Below, piece after piece: positions 1 to 10,745 of a stretch of DNA of 64,000 bases. The notes beneath the pieces are model-generated. The model was not told the DNA's origin. It saw only the letters and a list, made by a program, of their open reading frames with translations, and ran no database searches. The DNA is taken from positions 3,865,579-3,929,578 of the forward strand of contig CM049307.1 in the NCBI GenBank assembly GCA_026874595.1, read 5' to 3'. Every line of letters starts with the position of its first letter. Position 1 is the stretch's first letter. This DNA is from Sipunculus nudus (Eukaryota > Annelida > Sipuncula > Golfingiida > Sipunculidae). The position numbers were made by a program, and so were the translations under genes.

Positions 1-3000
1 GATGGTGCTTATAAATATAAAAAACTGGGGGGGGGGGGTCGATTTATCTCCAAGGGTAGATTGTGCTTATAAATAAAAAACTGGGGGGGGGGGGGGTCGA
101 TTTATCTCCAAGGGTAGATGGTGCTTATAAATAAAAAACTGGAAGGGGGGGGGGGGTCGATTTATCTCCAAGGGTAGATGGTGCTTATAAATAAAACAAT
201 GGGGGGGGGGTCGATTTATCCCTAAGGGTAGATGGTGCTTATAAAAAAACTGGGGGGGGGGGGGCGATTTATCTCCAAGGGTAGATGGTGCTTATAAATA
301 AAAAACGGGGGGGGGGTCAAATTATCACCAAGGGTAGATGGTGCTTATGAATAAAAAACTGGGGGGGGGGGTCGATTTATCTCCAAGGGTAGATGGTGCT
401 TATAATTAAAAAACTGGGAGGGGGGGGGGTCGATTTATCTCCAAGGGTAGATGGTGCTTATAAATAAAAAAACTGGGGGGGGGGTCGATTTATCTCCAAG
501 GGTAGATGGTGCTTATAAATAAAAAACGGGGGGGGGGGGGTTCGATTTATCTCCAAGGGTAGATGGTGCTTATAAATAAAAAACTGGGGGGGGGGGGGGT
601 CGATTTATCTCCAAGGGTAGATGGTGCTTATAAATAAATCACTGGGTGGGGGTCGATTTATCTCCAAGGGTAGATGGTACTTATAAATAAAACACTGGGG
701 GGGGGGGGGGGGTCGATTTATCACCAAGGGTATATGGTGCTTATAAATAAAAAACGGGGGGGGGGGTCAAATTATCACCAAGGGTAGATGGTGCTTATGA
801 ATAAAAAACTGGGGGGGGGGGGGTCGATTTATCTCCAAGGGTAGATGGTGCTTATAAATAAAAAACTGGGAGGGGGGGGGGGGTCGATTTATCTCCAAGG
901 GTAGATGGTGCTTATAAATAAAAAAACTGGGGGGGGGGGGGGTCGATTTATCTCCAAGGGTAGATGGTGCTTATGAATAAAAAACTGGGGGGGGGGGGTC
1001 GATTTATCTCCAAGGGTAGATTGTGCTTATAAATAAAAAACTGGGGGGGGGGGGTCGATTTATCTCCAAGGGTAGATGGTGCTTATAAATAAAAAACTGG
1101 AAGGGGGGGGGGTCGATTTATCTCCAAGGGTAGATGGTGCTTATCAATAAAACACTGGGGGGTCGATTTATCTCCAAGGGTAGATGGTGCTTATCAATAA
1201 ACACTGGGGGGGGGGGGGGGTCGATTTATCTCCAAGGGTAGATGGTGCTTATAAATAAAACAATGGGGGGGTGGGGGGGTCGATTTATCTCCAAGGGTAG
1301 ATTGTGCTGATAAATAAAAAACTGTGGGGGGGGGGTCGATTTATCTCCAAGGGTAGATGGTGCTGATAAATAAAAAACTGGGGGGGGGGGGGGTCGATTT
1401 ATCTTCAAGGGTAGATTGTGCTTATAAATAAAAAACTGGGGGGGGGGGTCGATTTATCTCCAAGGGTAGATGGTGCTTATAAATAAAAAACTGGGAGGGG
1501 GGGTCGATTTATCTCCAAGGGTAGATGGTGCTTATCAATAAAACACTGGGGGGTCGATTTATCTCCAAGGGTAGATGGTGCTTATCAATAAACACTGGGG
1601 GGGGGGGGGTCGATTTATCTCCAAGGGTAGATGGTGCTTATAAATAAAACAATGGGGGGGTGGGGGGGTCGATTTATCTCCAAGGGTAGATGGTGCTGAT
1701 AAATAAAAAACTGGGGGGGGGGGTCGATTTATCTCCAAGGGTAGATGGTGCTGATAAATAAAAAACTGGGGGGGGGGGGGGGTCGATTTATCTTCAAGGG
1801 TAGATTGTGCTTATAAATAAAAAACTGGGGGGGGGGGGGGGTTGATTTATCTCCAAGGGTAGAGGTTGCTTATAAATAAAAAACGGGGGGGGGGTGTCGA
1901 TTTATCTCCAAGGGTAGATGGTGCTTATGAATAAAAAACTGGGGGGGGGGGGGGTGGATTTATCTCCAAGGGTAGATGGTGCTTATAAATAAAAAACGGG
2001 GGGTGGGGGTCGATTTATCTCCAAGGGTAGATGGTGCTTATAAATAAAAAACTGGGGGGGGGGGCCATTTATCTCCAAGGGTAGATGGTGCTAATAAATA
2101 AAAAACTGGGGGGGGGGTCGATTTATCTCCAAGGGTAGATGGTGCTTATATATAAAAAACTGGGGGGGGGGGTCGATTTATCTCCAAGGGTAGATGGTGC
2201 TATTGAATAAAAAACTGGGGGACGGGGGGGGTCGATTTATCTCCAAGGGTAGATGGTGCTTATAAATAAAAAACTGGGGGGGGGGGGTCGATTTATCTCC
2301 AAGGGTAGATGGTGCTTATAAATAAAAAACTGGGGGGGGGGGGGGGTCGATTTATCTCCAAGGGTAGATGGTGCTAATAAATAAAAAACTGGGGGGGGGG
2401 GGGTTCGATTTATCTCCAAGGGTAGATGGTGCTTATAAATAAAAAACTGGGGGGGGGGGGTCGATTTTCTCTCCAAGGGTAGATGGTGCTTATAAATAAA
2501 AAACTGGGGGGGGGGGGTCGATTTATCTCCAAGGGTAGATGGTGCTTATAAATAAAAAAATGGGGGGGGGGGGGATGGATTTATCTCCAAGGGTAGATGG
2601 TGCTTATAAATAAAAAACGGGGGGTGGGGGTCGATTTATCTCCAAGGGTAGATGGTGCTTATAAATAAAAAACTGGGGGGGGGGGGGTCGATTTATCTCC
2701 AAGGGTAGATGGTGCTAATAAATAAAAAACGGGGGGGGGGGGAGGGTCGATTTATCTCCAAGGGTAGATGGTGCTTATAAATAAAAAACTGGGGGGGGGG
2801 GGGGGGGTCGATTTATCTCCAAGGGTAGATGGTGCTTATGAATAAAAAACTGGGGGACGGGGGGGTCGATTTATCTCCAAGGGTAGATGGTGCTTATAAA
2901 TAAAAAACTGGGGGGGGAGGGGTCGATTTATCTCCGAGGGTAGATTGTGCTTATAAATAAAAAACTGGGGGGGGGGGTCGATTTATCTCCAAGGGTAGAT

Positions 3001-5316
3001 GGTGCTAATGAATAAAAAACTGGGGGGGGGGGGTCGATTTATCTCCAAGGGTAGATGGTGCTTATGAATAAAAAAACTGGGGGGGGTCGATTTATCTCCA
3101 AGGGTAGATGGTGCTAATAAATAAAAAACTGGGGGGGGGGGGTTCGATTTATCTCCAAGGGTAGATGGTGCTTATAAATAAAAAACTGGGGGGGGGGGGG
3201 GTCGATTTATCTCCAAGGGTAGATGGTGCTTATAAATAAAACAATGGGGGGGGGGTGGGGGGGTCGATTTATCTCCAAGGGTAGAGGTTGCTTATAAATA
3301 AAAAACTGGGGTGGGAGGGTCGATTTATCACCAAGGGTAGATGGTGCTTATAAATAAAAAACTGGGGGGGGGGGGGGGTCGATTTATCTCCAAGGGTAGA
3401 TGGTGCTTATAAATAAAAAACTGTGGGGGGGGGGGGGTGGATTTATCTCCAAGGGTAGATGGTGCTTATAAATAAAACACTGGGGGGGGGGGGTCGATTT
3501 ATCACCAAGGGTAGATGGTGCTTATAAATAAAAAACGGGGGGGGGGGCGATTTATCTCCAAGGGTAGATGGTGCTTATAAATAAAAAACTGGGGGGGGGG
3601 GTCGATTTATCTCCAAGGGTAGATGGTTCTTATAAATAAAAAACGGGGGGTGGGGGTCGATTTATCTCCAAGGGTAGATGGTGCTTATAAATAAAAAACT
3701 GGGGGGGGGGGGTCGATTTATCTCCAAGGGTAGATGGTGCTAATAAATAAAAAACTGGGGGGGGGGGGGGAGGGTCGATTTATCTCCAAGGGTAGATGGT
3801 GCTTATAAATAAAAAACTGGGGGGGGGGGTCGATTTATCTCCAAGGGTAGATGGTGCTTATGAATAAAAAACTGGGGGAGGGGGGTCGATTTATCTCCAA
3901 GGGTAGATGGTGCTAATAAATAAAAAACTGGGGGGGGGGGGTCGATTTATCTCCAAGGGTAGATGGTGCTTATAAATAAAAAACTGGGGGGGGGGGGGGG
4001 TCGATTTATCTCCAAGGGTAGATGGTGCTTATAAATAAAAAACTGGGGGGGGGGGGGGGGTCGATTTATCTCCAAGGGTAGAGGTTGCTTATAAATAAAA
4101 AACTGTGGTGGGAGGGTCAATTTATCACCAAGGGTAGATGGTGCTTATAAATAAAAAACTGGGGGGGGGGGGGTTCGATTTATCTCCAAAGGGTAGATGC
4201 TGCTAATAAATAAAAAACTGGGGGGGGGGGGGCGATTTATCTCCAAGGGTAGATGGTGCTTATAAATAAAAAACTGGGGGGGGGGGGGGGGTCGATTTAT
4301 CTCCAAGGGTAGATGGTGCTTATAAATAAAAAACTGGGGGGGGTGGATTTATCTCCAAGATTAGATGGTGCTTATAAATAAAAAAACTGGGGGGGGGGTC
4401 GATTTATCTCCAAGGGTAGATGGTGCTAATAAATAAAAAACTGGGGGGGGGGGGTCGATTTATCTCCAAGGGTAGAGGTTGCTTATAAATAAAAAACTGG
4501 GGTGGGAGGGTCGATTTATCACCAAGTGTAGATGGTGCTTATAAATAAAAAACTGGGGGGGGGGGGGGGGTCGATTTATCTCCAAGGGTAGATGGTGCTA
4601 ATAAATAAAAAACTGTGGGGGGGGGGGGATTTATCTCCAAGGGTAGATGGTGCTTATAAATAAAAAACGGGGGGTGGGGGTCGATTTTTCTCCAAGGGTA
4701 GATGGTGCTTATAAATAAAAAACTGGGGGGGGGGGGGGTCGATTTATCTCCAAGGGTAGATGGTGCTAATAAATAAAAAACTGGGGGGGGGGGGGTAAAT
4801 TTATCTCCAAGGGTAGATGGTGCTTATAAATAAAAAACTGGGGGGGGGGGGGGGTCGATTTATCTCCAAGGGTAGATGGTGCTAATGAATAAAAAACTGG
4901 GGGGGGGGGGGCGATTTATCTCCAAGGGTAGATGGTGCTTATAAATAAAAAACTGGGAGGGGGGGTCGATTTATCTCCAAGGGTAGATGGTGCTTATCAA
5001 TAAAACACTGGGGGGTCGATTTATCTCCAAGGGTAGATGGTGCTTATCAATAAACACTGGGGGGGGGTCGATTTATCTCCAAGGGTAGATGGTGCTTATA
5101 AATAAAACAATGGGGGGGTGGGGGGGGTCGATTTATCTCCAAGGGTAGATGGTGCTGATAAATAAAAAACTGGGGGGGGGGGGTCGATTTATCTCCAAGG
5201 GTAGATGGTGCTGATAAATAAAAAACTGGGGGGGGGGGGTCGATTTATCTTCAAGGGTAGATTGTGCTTATAAATAAAAAACTGGGGGGGGGGGGTTGAT
5301 TTATCTCCAAGGGTAG
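1..5316. repeat. 55-bp G-run satellite, block A
   Basis: About 95 head-to-tail copies of a ~55-bp unit. Each unit has a conserved half reading TCGATTTATCTCCAAGGGTA, then GATGGTGCTTATAAATAAAA, then a G homopolymer of about 6 to 20 bases. Unit length varies mainly through the G run; single-base variants such as TTATCA, GCTAAT and GCTTATCAA recur in groups, which suggests segmental duplication of several units at once. Every unit carries a TATA-like TTATAAATA and a run able to form a G-quadruplex on the plus strand. Proline-rich minus-strand reading frames here are by-products of the repeat and are not annotated. The array runs off the left edge of the window. Confidence 0.97.
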
Positions 5317-6221
5317 TTGTGAATATAATAATTCAATGAGTAAGACAAAGAAACACACACTAAAAATTAAGTCCCCCTCCCCTCTCTAACACACACATAC
5401 ACAGAAAACTACAACATTATGTGTGTGTTGTGAATATAATAATTCATGTAGTAAGACATGAAAAACACACACACTGTAAAAATTCAACAAGCCTCCTTTC
5501 TCTCTCATATATACACACACAACTAAAACATCCAGCTATTATTATCTGATACGTTATGTGTGTATTGTAAATAAATATTAATACACTGAGTATGACACAA
5601 AAACACACACACTTAAAATTCAGCCCCCCCCCCCCCCCTTCCTTTCTCTCTCTCTCTATCTCTCTCAGACTCTCTCTCTTTCTCTCTCTCACACATACAC
5701 CAACAACTACAACATTGCAACTATTATTATCTGATAAGTTATGTGTGTGTTGGGAATATAATAATCCACTTAGTAAACAGAAACACACACACTGTATAAA
5801 TTCTTCAGCCCCCCCCCCCCCCCCCCCCTTTCTCTCTCTCTCTTTCTCTCACACACACAACTACAACATTCCAGCTATGGTTATCTGATAATTAATGTGT
5901 GCGTTGTGAATATAATAATTCACTGAGTAAGACATAGAAACACACACTAAAAATTAATCCCTCCCCCCCCCCCCCACTCTCTCTCTCTCTCACCCACAAC
6001 TTCAACATTCCAGCTATGATTATCTGATAATTTATCTGCTAAAAATTCACTCCCCCCTCACTCTCTCGCTCTCTCTCTCACACACAAACACACACACAAC
6101 TACAACATTCCAGCTATGATTATCTTATAATTTATTTGTGTTGTGAATATAATAATTCACTGAGTTAGACATTAAAAAAACCTCATTGTAAAAAAGCAGC
6201 CCCCCTCCTTTCTCTCTTTCC

Positions 6222-6253
<32 letters not shown>

Positions 6254-6640
6254 TACCCACAAATACAACATTCCAGCTTTGATTATTTTATAAGTTATGT
6301 GTGTGTTGTAAATACAATGAGTAAGCCATAGAAACACATTCACTATAAAAATACTTCCCCAACTCTCTCTCTCTCTCTCACATACACATGCATACACACA
6401 TTCAAACATGCATACAACAACTGAAATAAGTTTCAATATATTCATTTCTTTTCAATTGAATTAAATATGAAGTGTATGTGCATGTGTGTTTATTAATTAA
6501 TCCCCCCCATCTTTATTAATCTTTCTCTCTCTCACAAACACACACAGCTATGATTCTCTTGTTAGTTATGTGTGTGTTATGAATATTACAATTCACTGAG
6601 TAGGCCTAAGACAGAAAGACACACACTAACTGTATGGCAA
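5317..6640. repeat. ~150-bp tandem repeat with nested inverted repeats
   Basis: Seven or eight diverged copies, spaced roughly 100 to 240 bp. The core is TGTGTGTT then GTGAATATAATAATTCAC then TGAGTAAGACATAGAAACACACAC, followed by pyrimidine-rich CCCC/TCTCTC tracts, CACACA and ACAACATTCCAGCTATTATT. Copies begin near 5325, 5425, 5560, 5745, 5900, 6137, 6303 and 6573. GTGAAT/ATTCAC forms a perfect stem around ATAATA, and TGTGTGTT/AACACACA forms an outer stem. Weaker matches continue toward 7560. The first copy directly abuts satellite block A. No coding content is seen. Confidence 0.85.
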
Positions 6641-7730
6641 AGTTCCATATAATCAGACATTCACTATGTAACTGATATATATTACAATATTATTTAACAA
6701 GAGTGAATTAAGTGAACAACATGTTCCACAATTCATGTTAGGTGTGTATACCAAGCATGTCTGTACCAGTAAAGACTGAAAGGAAAGAGCTAAAGGGGGG
6801 GGGGGTGAGTTAATCATTTACAGGAAACCAGGGGAAATAAAATGATGTTAGGGTATTGTAGGAATAATATAATCTAAATAAGTGTTAACTTGTTTTTAGA
6901 GACAAATGTATATGGGACATTGGTATAATTAATTGTTTGCTAAATTTATTTGTATTTAATACAGCTATTCACCAGGGTGTCACTTGTATGAGGGATATAC
7001 AGAAGTAATTAATAAAAAAACATGTATTTTGAAACAGTATGTTTATTACAAGATAATAATATATACTTTGTACAACAAATAGTTTTATACATATTATAAT
7101 ATTTCTGTTAGTATACCCAGACCATAAAAATGATACTGACATTAAATTGGTGTGATCCTTATGAACAGCCAATGTTATATTTTCACACACACCAACCCTC
7201 ACAGTGCATTGTGTCAGTATCCATTAACAGTAAAATTAAATGATTAAACTTTGATACTAATATGTATTACAAAATCATTTCACACATCATGGTTCAGAAA
7301 CACTCACTGAACCACATTACACTTTGTTATAAGCAAGACACTGACCAATTTGAATTTGATAAAATATGCTGTAATATATGAGGGGTACAATCCATATTTT
7401 TCAGTATTTGCTTTGTATATATTAACATATTGTCAATTGATTCTTTTATTCAAAGAACTATACAACTGTAACAACACAAATATACTTTTACAGAAAAGTG
7501 TGTGCTTTGAATATAAACCTTGACTCAGAATGCTAGTTTAGGACACACACACTGTATTATAAACATCCATATTCAAACAAATAAAATAAATGATTCATTT
7601 ATGATACTGATATTAAATGTTATTATCTTGCAAAAGTCATATGGTCGTACAGGAACACATGACAGTATGTAATAAAAAAGTGACAACCTGACTAGTATTT
7701 AAATCTGATAATTAAACAAAAGTTAAATGG
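6641..7730. other. 3' flank of the RAG1-like gene, no second gene
   Basis: AT-rich sequence with decayed copies of the upstream tandem repeat (GTGTGTGCTTTGAATATAAA near 7500; ACACACACTGTATTATAAAC near 7545). In lancelet ProtoRAG a RAG2-like gene would sit here, convergent with the RAG1-like gene, but no reading frame with kelch-type repeats is visible. A CACAGTG heptamer-like word occurs at 7200-7206 without a convincing nonamer or partner. Confidence 0.6.
7445..7450 (-). promoter_or_regulatory. candidate polyadenylation signal of the RAG1-like gene
   Basis: Minus-strand AATAAA lies about 280 nt past the stop codon of the RAG1-like gene. A second AATAAA is at 7042-7047. The choice between them cannot be made from sequence. 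Confidence 0.35.
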
Positions 7731-10715
7731 TCACATTGCATCAGTATCAGTGTCCTTCTCTTTTTGTTCTGGACATGTAAGCCTGTTATGTCCTTCCCTG
7801 TGACATATTCCACACTTATTCTTTTTGTTGGCTATAGCAGATATATTTCTGAGTGTAGGAGAACTGTATAGCCAGTGTACTTTCAGCACATCAATTAACC
7901 CTTGATATGTGTTTCCTCTAGCTGCCAAGTGCTTTCTGCAGTGCCTAAATATCTTGTTGCCAGCCTCACTCCCTTCACTACTCACAGCACCAATTGAACC
8001 AGGCCTATTGTTGTCCTGAATGAGTTCATCCACATGTTCAATCAACTTATGCAGATAATTTGGCCACCTACAAAACTTGAAATGGTCCAAGAGTAACCTT
8101 CCGAACTCAACAGCAACCTTCTTGTAATTATTTACCTTTTCTGAATCAGGCTGATTTGCTTTATACACCTCTCTCATGGTTCTAAACTTGGAAAGACAAC
8201 ACTGAAGTACTGCTCGTTGCTCTGGCTCAATAAACGCTAGAATATGTTCCTCATTTTTCTGGTCAAAAAGCATTCTTGCATAGTTTCCTGGCATCATGAG
8301 AGCAGGGTTGACCCCAACATGTTTTTTTAAATGGGTGTCTAAACGATGTTCCGCATCCTGTATTTCCTTCACAACTGAAGATGTGGCATCCCATTGCCAC
8401 ACCCTTGCAACACACCTCACCAACAGTTTCTTAAAAAAGCTGGCCATATTTATGTCAGCATGAGTGGCATCAATGAGTCCTTCTTTTGGCTGGCAGAGCA
8501 AAACTGGAACATTTTTTACCCCTTTGACAATTTTGCTCAGCTGATTTTCTGATAATTTATCTGGGTTCAAATGCAGATATGTTGCTAGATTTTTTGTTTC
8601 TTCAAAAGTCCTTGTAATAGTGAAAGTTCCTAGCTGAGTCTGTGTGGTTTCCCTTGTAGCATGGCACAAAGTACATACATATGAGGAACCAGATCCCTGC
8701 AGCCCTCCAAGAGCACGGCTGTATTTTTCGTCCATCATGCTGCTGACAAATGTCAATTTATGCTTTCTCCATTTACCACCTTGAACTTTAATCCTAACAG
8801 TTTTGCCTTTCATCATTTCTCTTTCTTTCTCTATTGGTTCGATGCAGACTGTTGCTGATGCATGGCAGTTTTCATCTGCAATTGCTTCAAGTAAGGGTCT
8901 GTTTGACCTAACAGAATTGGGGTTATCTTCCACAAACACTGTTTCATTTTTACCATTGAGAAATACTGTGGACTTCAACACACAGAAGGAAAATCGCAAG
9001 ACTTTGTCAGGCAGATATCGGTCCCCTTTCTCCTTATGGACTGAAATGTCCCCCATTCCATCTCCTCCATCCTTAATTATAGTGTGAATTTCAAGTTCAC
9101 TTTCATCATTAATGCCCAGTACCTTCAAATTTTCTTCAATTGTTACATCAAGCTCTGCTAATGTCTTAGAAATGGCATCTGGGTAATGCCATCGTACACC
9201 CTTACAATTTGGAATTGGTACATCAGGTAAACCAAGTTTGAATGAATGCATGATATCTAATGGTGAAGCTGAAGCTGAAATGTTATGCACAAAGTTTAAA
9301 TCATCAATTCTGTATTCGACATTGTTTGGCATCAAGGCCAGCTCAACTTTCTCTAATGATGATGGAGGACTAAATCTAGCTTCATTAATGTTTCTAAAAA
9401 AGTCATACTGCTTTTTGTACTGCATTTTGCTCTGTAAGGTTTCCACTCTCAAGGCAAGAGATTCTTGAGGGGTTAACATTTTGCCTGATGCACCCTTCTG
9501 CCAAATACACCATAATTCCTTTGCATTTTGTTGTTCCCCTGCTAACTGCAATTCATTATGCAACAGAAAAAACAATATGTCTGTCTTAGATTCATAGTTT
9601 GTCTCACAAAATGTTTCTAAAAACTGAATCACTGGTTTAAGCCTATCCCGCTTCAGGTACTGTCTGTTTGCTTCTGCAATTGGAATTTTTTTCAAGCCTG
9701 GACCTCTGCGGTGCTGACTTGTCTCACGCAGAATTGCTGCTCTGTATCGTCCATAGCCACAGTTGCTCTCATGGGTGTAAATAGCATCCATGTTGTCAAA
9801 AGACAGCACACTGGTGCAGCCCTTAGATGAGAATTTACATTTCATATGCAATGTTCCATATATTTCTGCACTTACACTGGAGAGATCAGTAGCTTTGTCA
9901 AGCTCAAACAAGGATTTACATTTTATACACATACAGTGTGATTTATACAAGGTCTGTATACAAGGCCTGCAGAATATATGCCCACATTCAGTTAACACTG
10001 GTTTTAATGGTACTCCCAGACAATGATTACACTTCAGTGCATCAGCCAAATTCTGTTCTTGGAAAGATTCCACTGGAATCGAGGCAGTAACATTTTCTTC
10101 TTCAAAAGTTGGTTGCAGATCAGGAACAGATGAATCAGTTGATGGTAGCTGAACATCATGGGGACTAGGAACACGAGGAGAAGGTTGTGATGAGGTGCTA
10201 GCAGCTGATGATTGACTAGGTGTAGAAAATGTCAATCGAACTTTGGCTCTTTTTGAATGTCCAGTAGGTGTAGCTTGTGATACATCAGGTTTTGTTTTCC
10301 TTCCTAATGACACAGAATGGGAAGGGCTGATATGTCGTGGTGTGGTTATCCTTGGTGTGCGTCTCAAAGAGAACAAGCAGATGTCACAATCAGGAACATG
10401 CTCTGTAAAATTGGCAATCACACGATTACTTGGTAGTGGTTTCCTTTCTGATGATTTTTTTTTATAATAGGCACAGTTGCGTCTGCATTTGTCACAAATA
10501 TATTTTGGATGAACAAATTGTGAGTCCTTGCTGATATCAACACTATACAATTTATTGATGATTGTTTTGTACTGCGCTGCCTCTACTGGTGCCCTTTCAA
10601 GTGAACTTATATATTTCTTGCAGAGTCTACAAAATATTTGCAGCTTCTCTTCGTGGTACTGTAGCTGAAACTGTCTGCCTTGATCTCCATCTGATCCTCC
10701 TGTAGATGTATCCAT
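7731..10715 (-). CDS. RAG1L: RAG1-like recombinase/transposase (RAG1L), 994 aa, intact
   Basis: Uninterrupted single-exon reading frame, close in length to vertebrate RAG1 (about 1,040 aa). RAG1-family proteins cut DNA at signal ends and join the hairpin or excised products, working as a dimer with RAG2. Seen here: N-terminal zinc region with CRLC (29-32), HPKYICDKC (69-77) and CDIC (110-113); a Ser/Pro-rich linker; a RING finger with C229, C232, C244, H246, C249, C252, C263 and C266; and a following C2H2-like finger (C293, C300, H315, C319). The DDE core has D552 in GDGMGD, D754 in IDATHADI and E914 in SSEGSEAGNK, the counterparts of mouse D600, D708 and E962. Zinc ligands C681/C684 and H889/H894 are present. 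The tail has CX2CX3GHX4C (C968-C981), as described for transposon-type RAG1L. The start codon has A at -3 and G at +4. A vertebrate-style GRPR DNA-binding motif is only weakly suggested near 336-343. No stop or frameshift is seen. It could be an active transposase gene or a domesticated one; the sequence does not decide. Confidence 0.95.
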   Translation of the reverse strand: MDTSTGGSDGDQGRQFQLQYHEEKLQIFCRLCKKYISSLERAPVEAAQYKTIINKLYSVDISKDSQFVHPKYICDKCRRNCAYYKKKSSERKPLPSNRVIANFTEHVPDCDICLFSLRRTPRITTPRHISPSHSVSLGRKTKPDVSQATPTGHSKRAKVRLTFSTPSQSSAASTSSQPSPRVPSPHDVQLPSTDSSVPDLQPTFEEENVTASIPVESFQEQNLADALKCNHCLGVPLKPVLTECGHIFCRPCIQTLYKSHCMCIKCKSLFELDKATDLSSVSAEIYGTLHMKCKFSSKGCTSVLSFDNMDAIYTHESNCGYGRYRAAILRETSQHRRGPGLKKIPIAEANRQYLKRDRLKPVIQFLETFCETNYESKTDILFFLLHNELQLAGEQQNAKELWCIWQKGASGKMLTPQESLALRVETLQSKMQYKKQYDFFRNINEARFSPPSSLEKVELALMPNNVEYRIDDLNFVHNISASASPLDIMHSFKLGLPDVPIPNCKGVRWHYPDAISKTLAELDVTIEENLKVLGINDESELEIHTIIKDGGDGMGDISVHKEKGDRYLPDKVLRFSFCVLKSTVFLNGKNETVFVEDNPNSVRSNRPLLEAIADENCHASATVCIEPIEKEREMMKGKTVRIKVQGGKWRKHKLTFVSSMMDEKYSRALGGLQGSGSSYVCTLCHATRETTQTQLGTFTITRTFEETKNLATYLHLNPDKLSENQLSKIVKGVKNVPVLLCQPKEGLIDATHADINMASFFKKLLVRCVARVWQWDATSSVVKEIQDAEHRLDTHLKKHVGVNPALMMPGNYARMLFDQKNEEHILAFIEPEQRAVLQCCLSKFRTMREVYKANQPDSEKVNNYKKVAVEFGRLLLDHFKFCRWPNYLHKLIEHVDELIQDNNRPGSIGAVSSEGSEAGNKIFRHCRKHLAARGNTYQGLIDVLKVHWLYSSPTLRNISAIANKKNKCGICHREGHNRLTCPEQKEKDTDTDAM

Positions 10716-10745
10716 GATAAAGCCTCACTGAAAAAAAAAATAAAT
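10716..10745 (-). promoter_or_regulatory. 5' UTR splice acceptor of the RAG1-like gene
   Basis: On the minus strand, 12 nt before the ATG, a long T tract ends in CAG (TTTATTTTTTTTTTCAG), with the exon starting at 10727. This is a strong splice acceptor and implies at least one upstream non-coding exon and a 5' UTR intron. The matching donor was not identified; minus-strand GGTAAATG at about 14026 and GGTAAATC at about 11298 are only candidates. Confidence 0.55.

Noticed and set aside
1226-2476. Minus-strand proline-rich open frames (EINRPPPPP-type peptides) in the satellite
   Set aside because: They arise because the repeat unit is near a multiple of three and the C run encodes Pro. Frames break whenever the G run changes length, so there is no sign of a protein.
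5592-6445. Open frames rich in SLSLS/RERER in the 150-bp repeat
   Set aside because: Products of CT/GA microsatellites, not conserved between repeat units.
7199-7230. CACAGTG heptamer as a possible RSS-like end of a RAG transposon
   Set aside because: No nonamer at 12/23 spacing and no inverted partner beyond the RAG1L 5' side; the word is expected by chance in CA-rich DNA.
8803-10467. Plus-strand open frames opposite the RAG1-like gene
   Set aside because: Antisense shadows of the real coding frame without recognisable domains.
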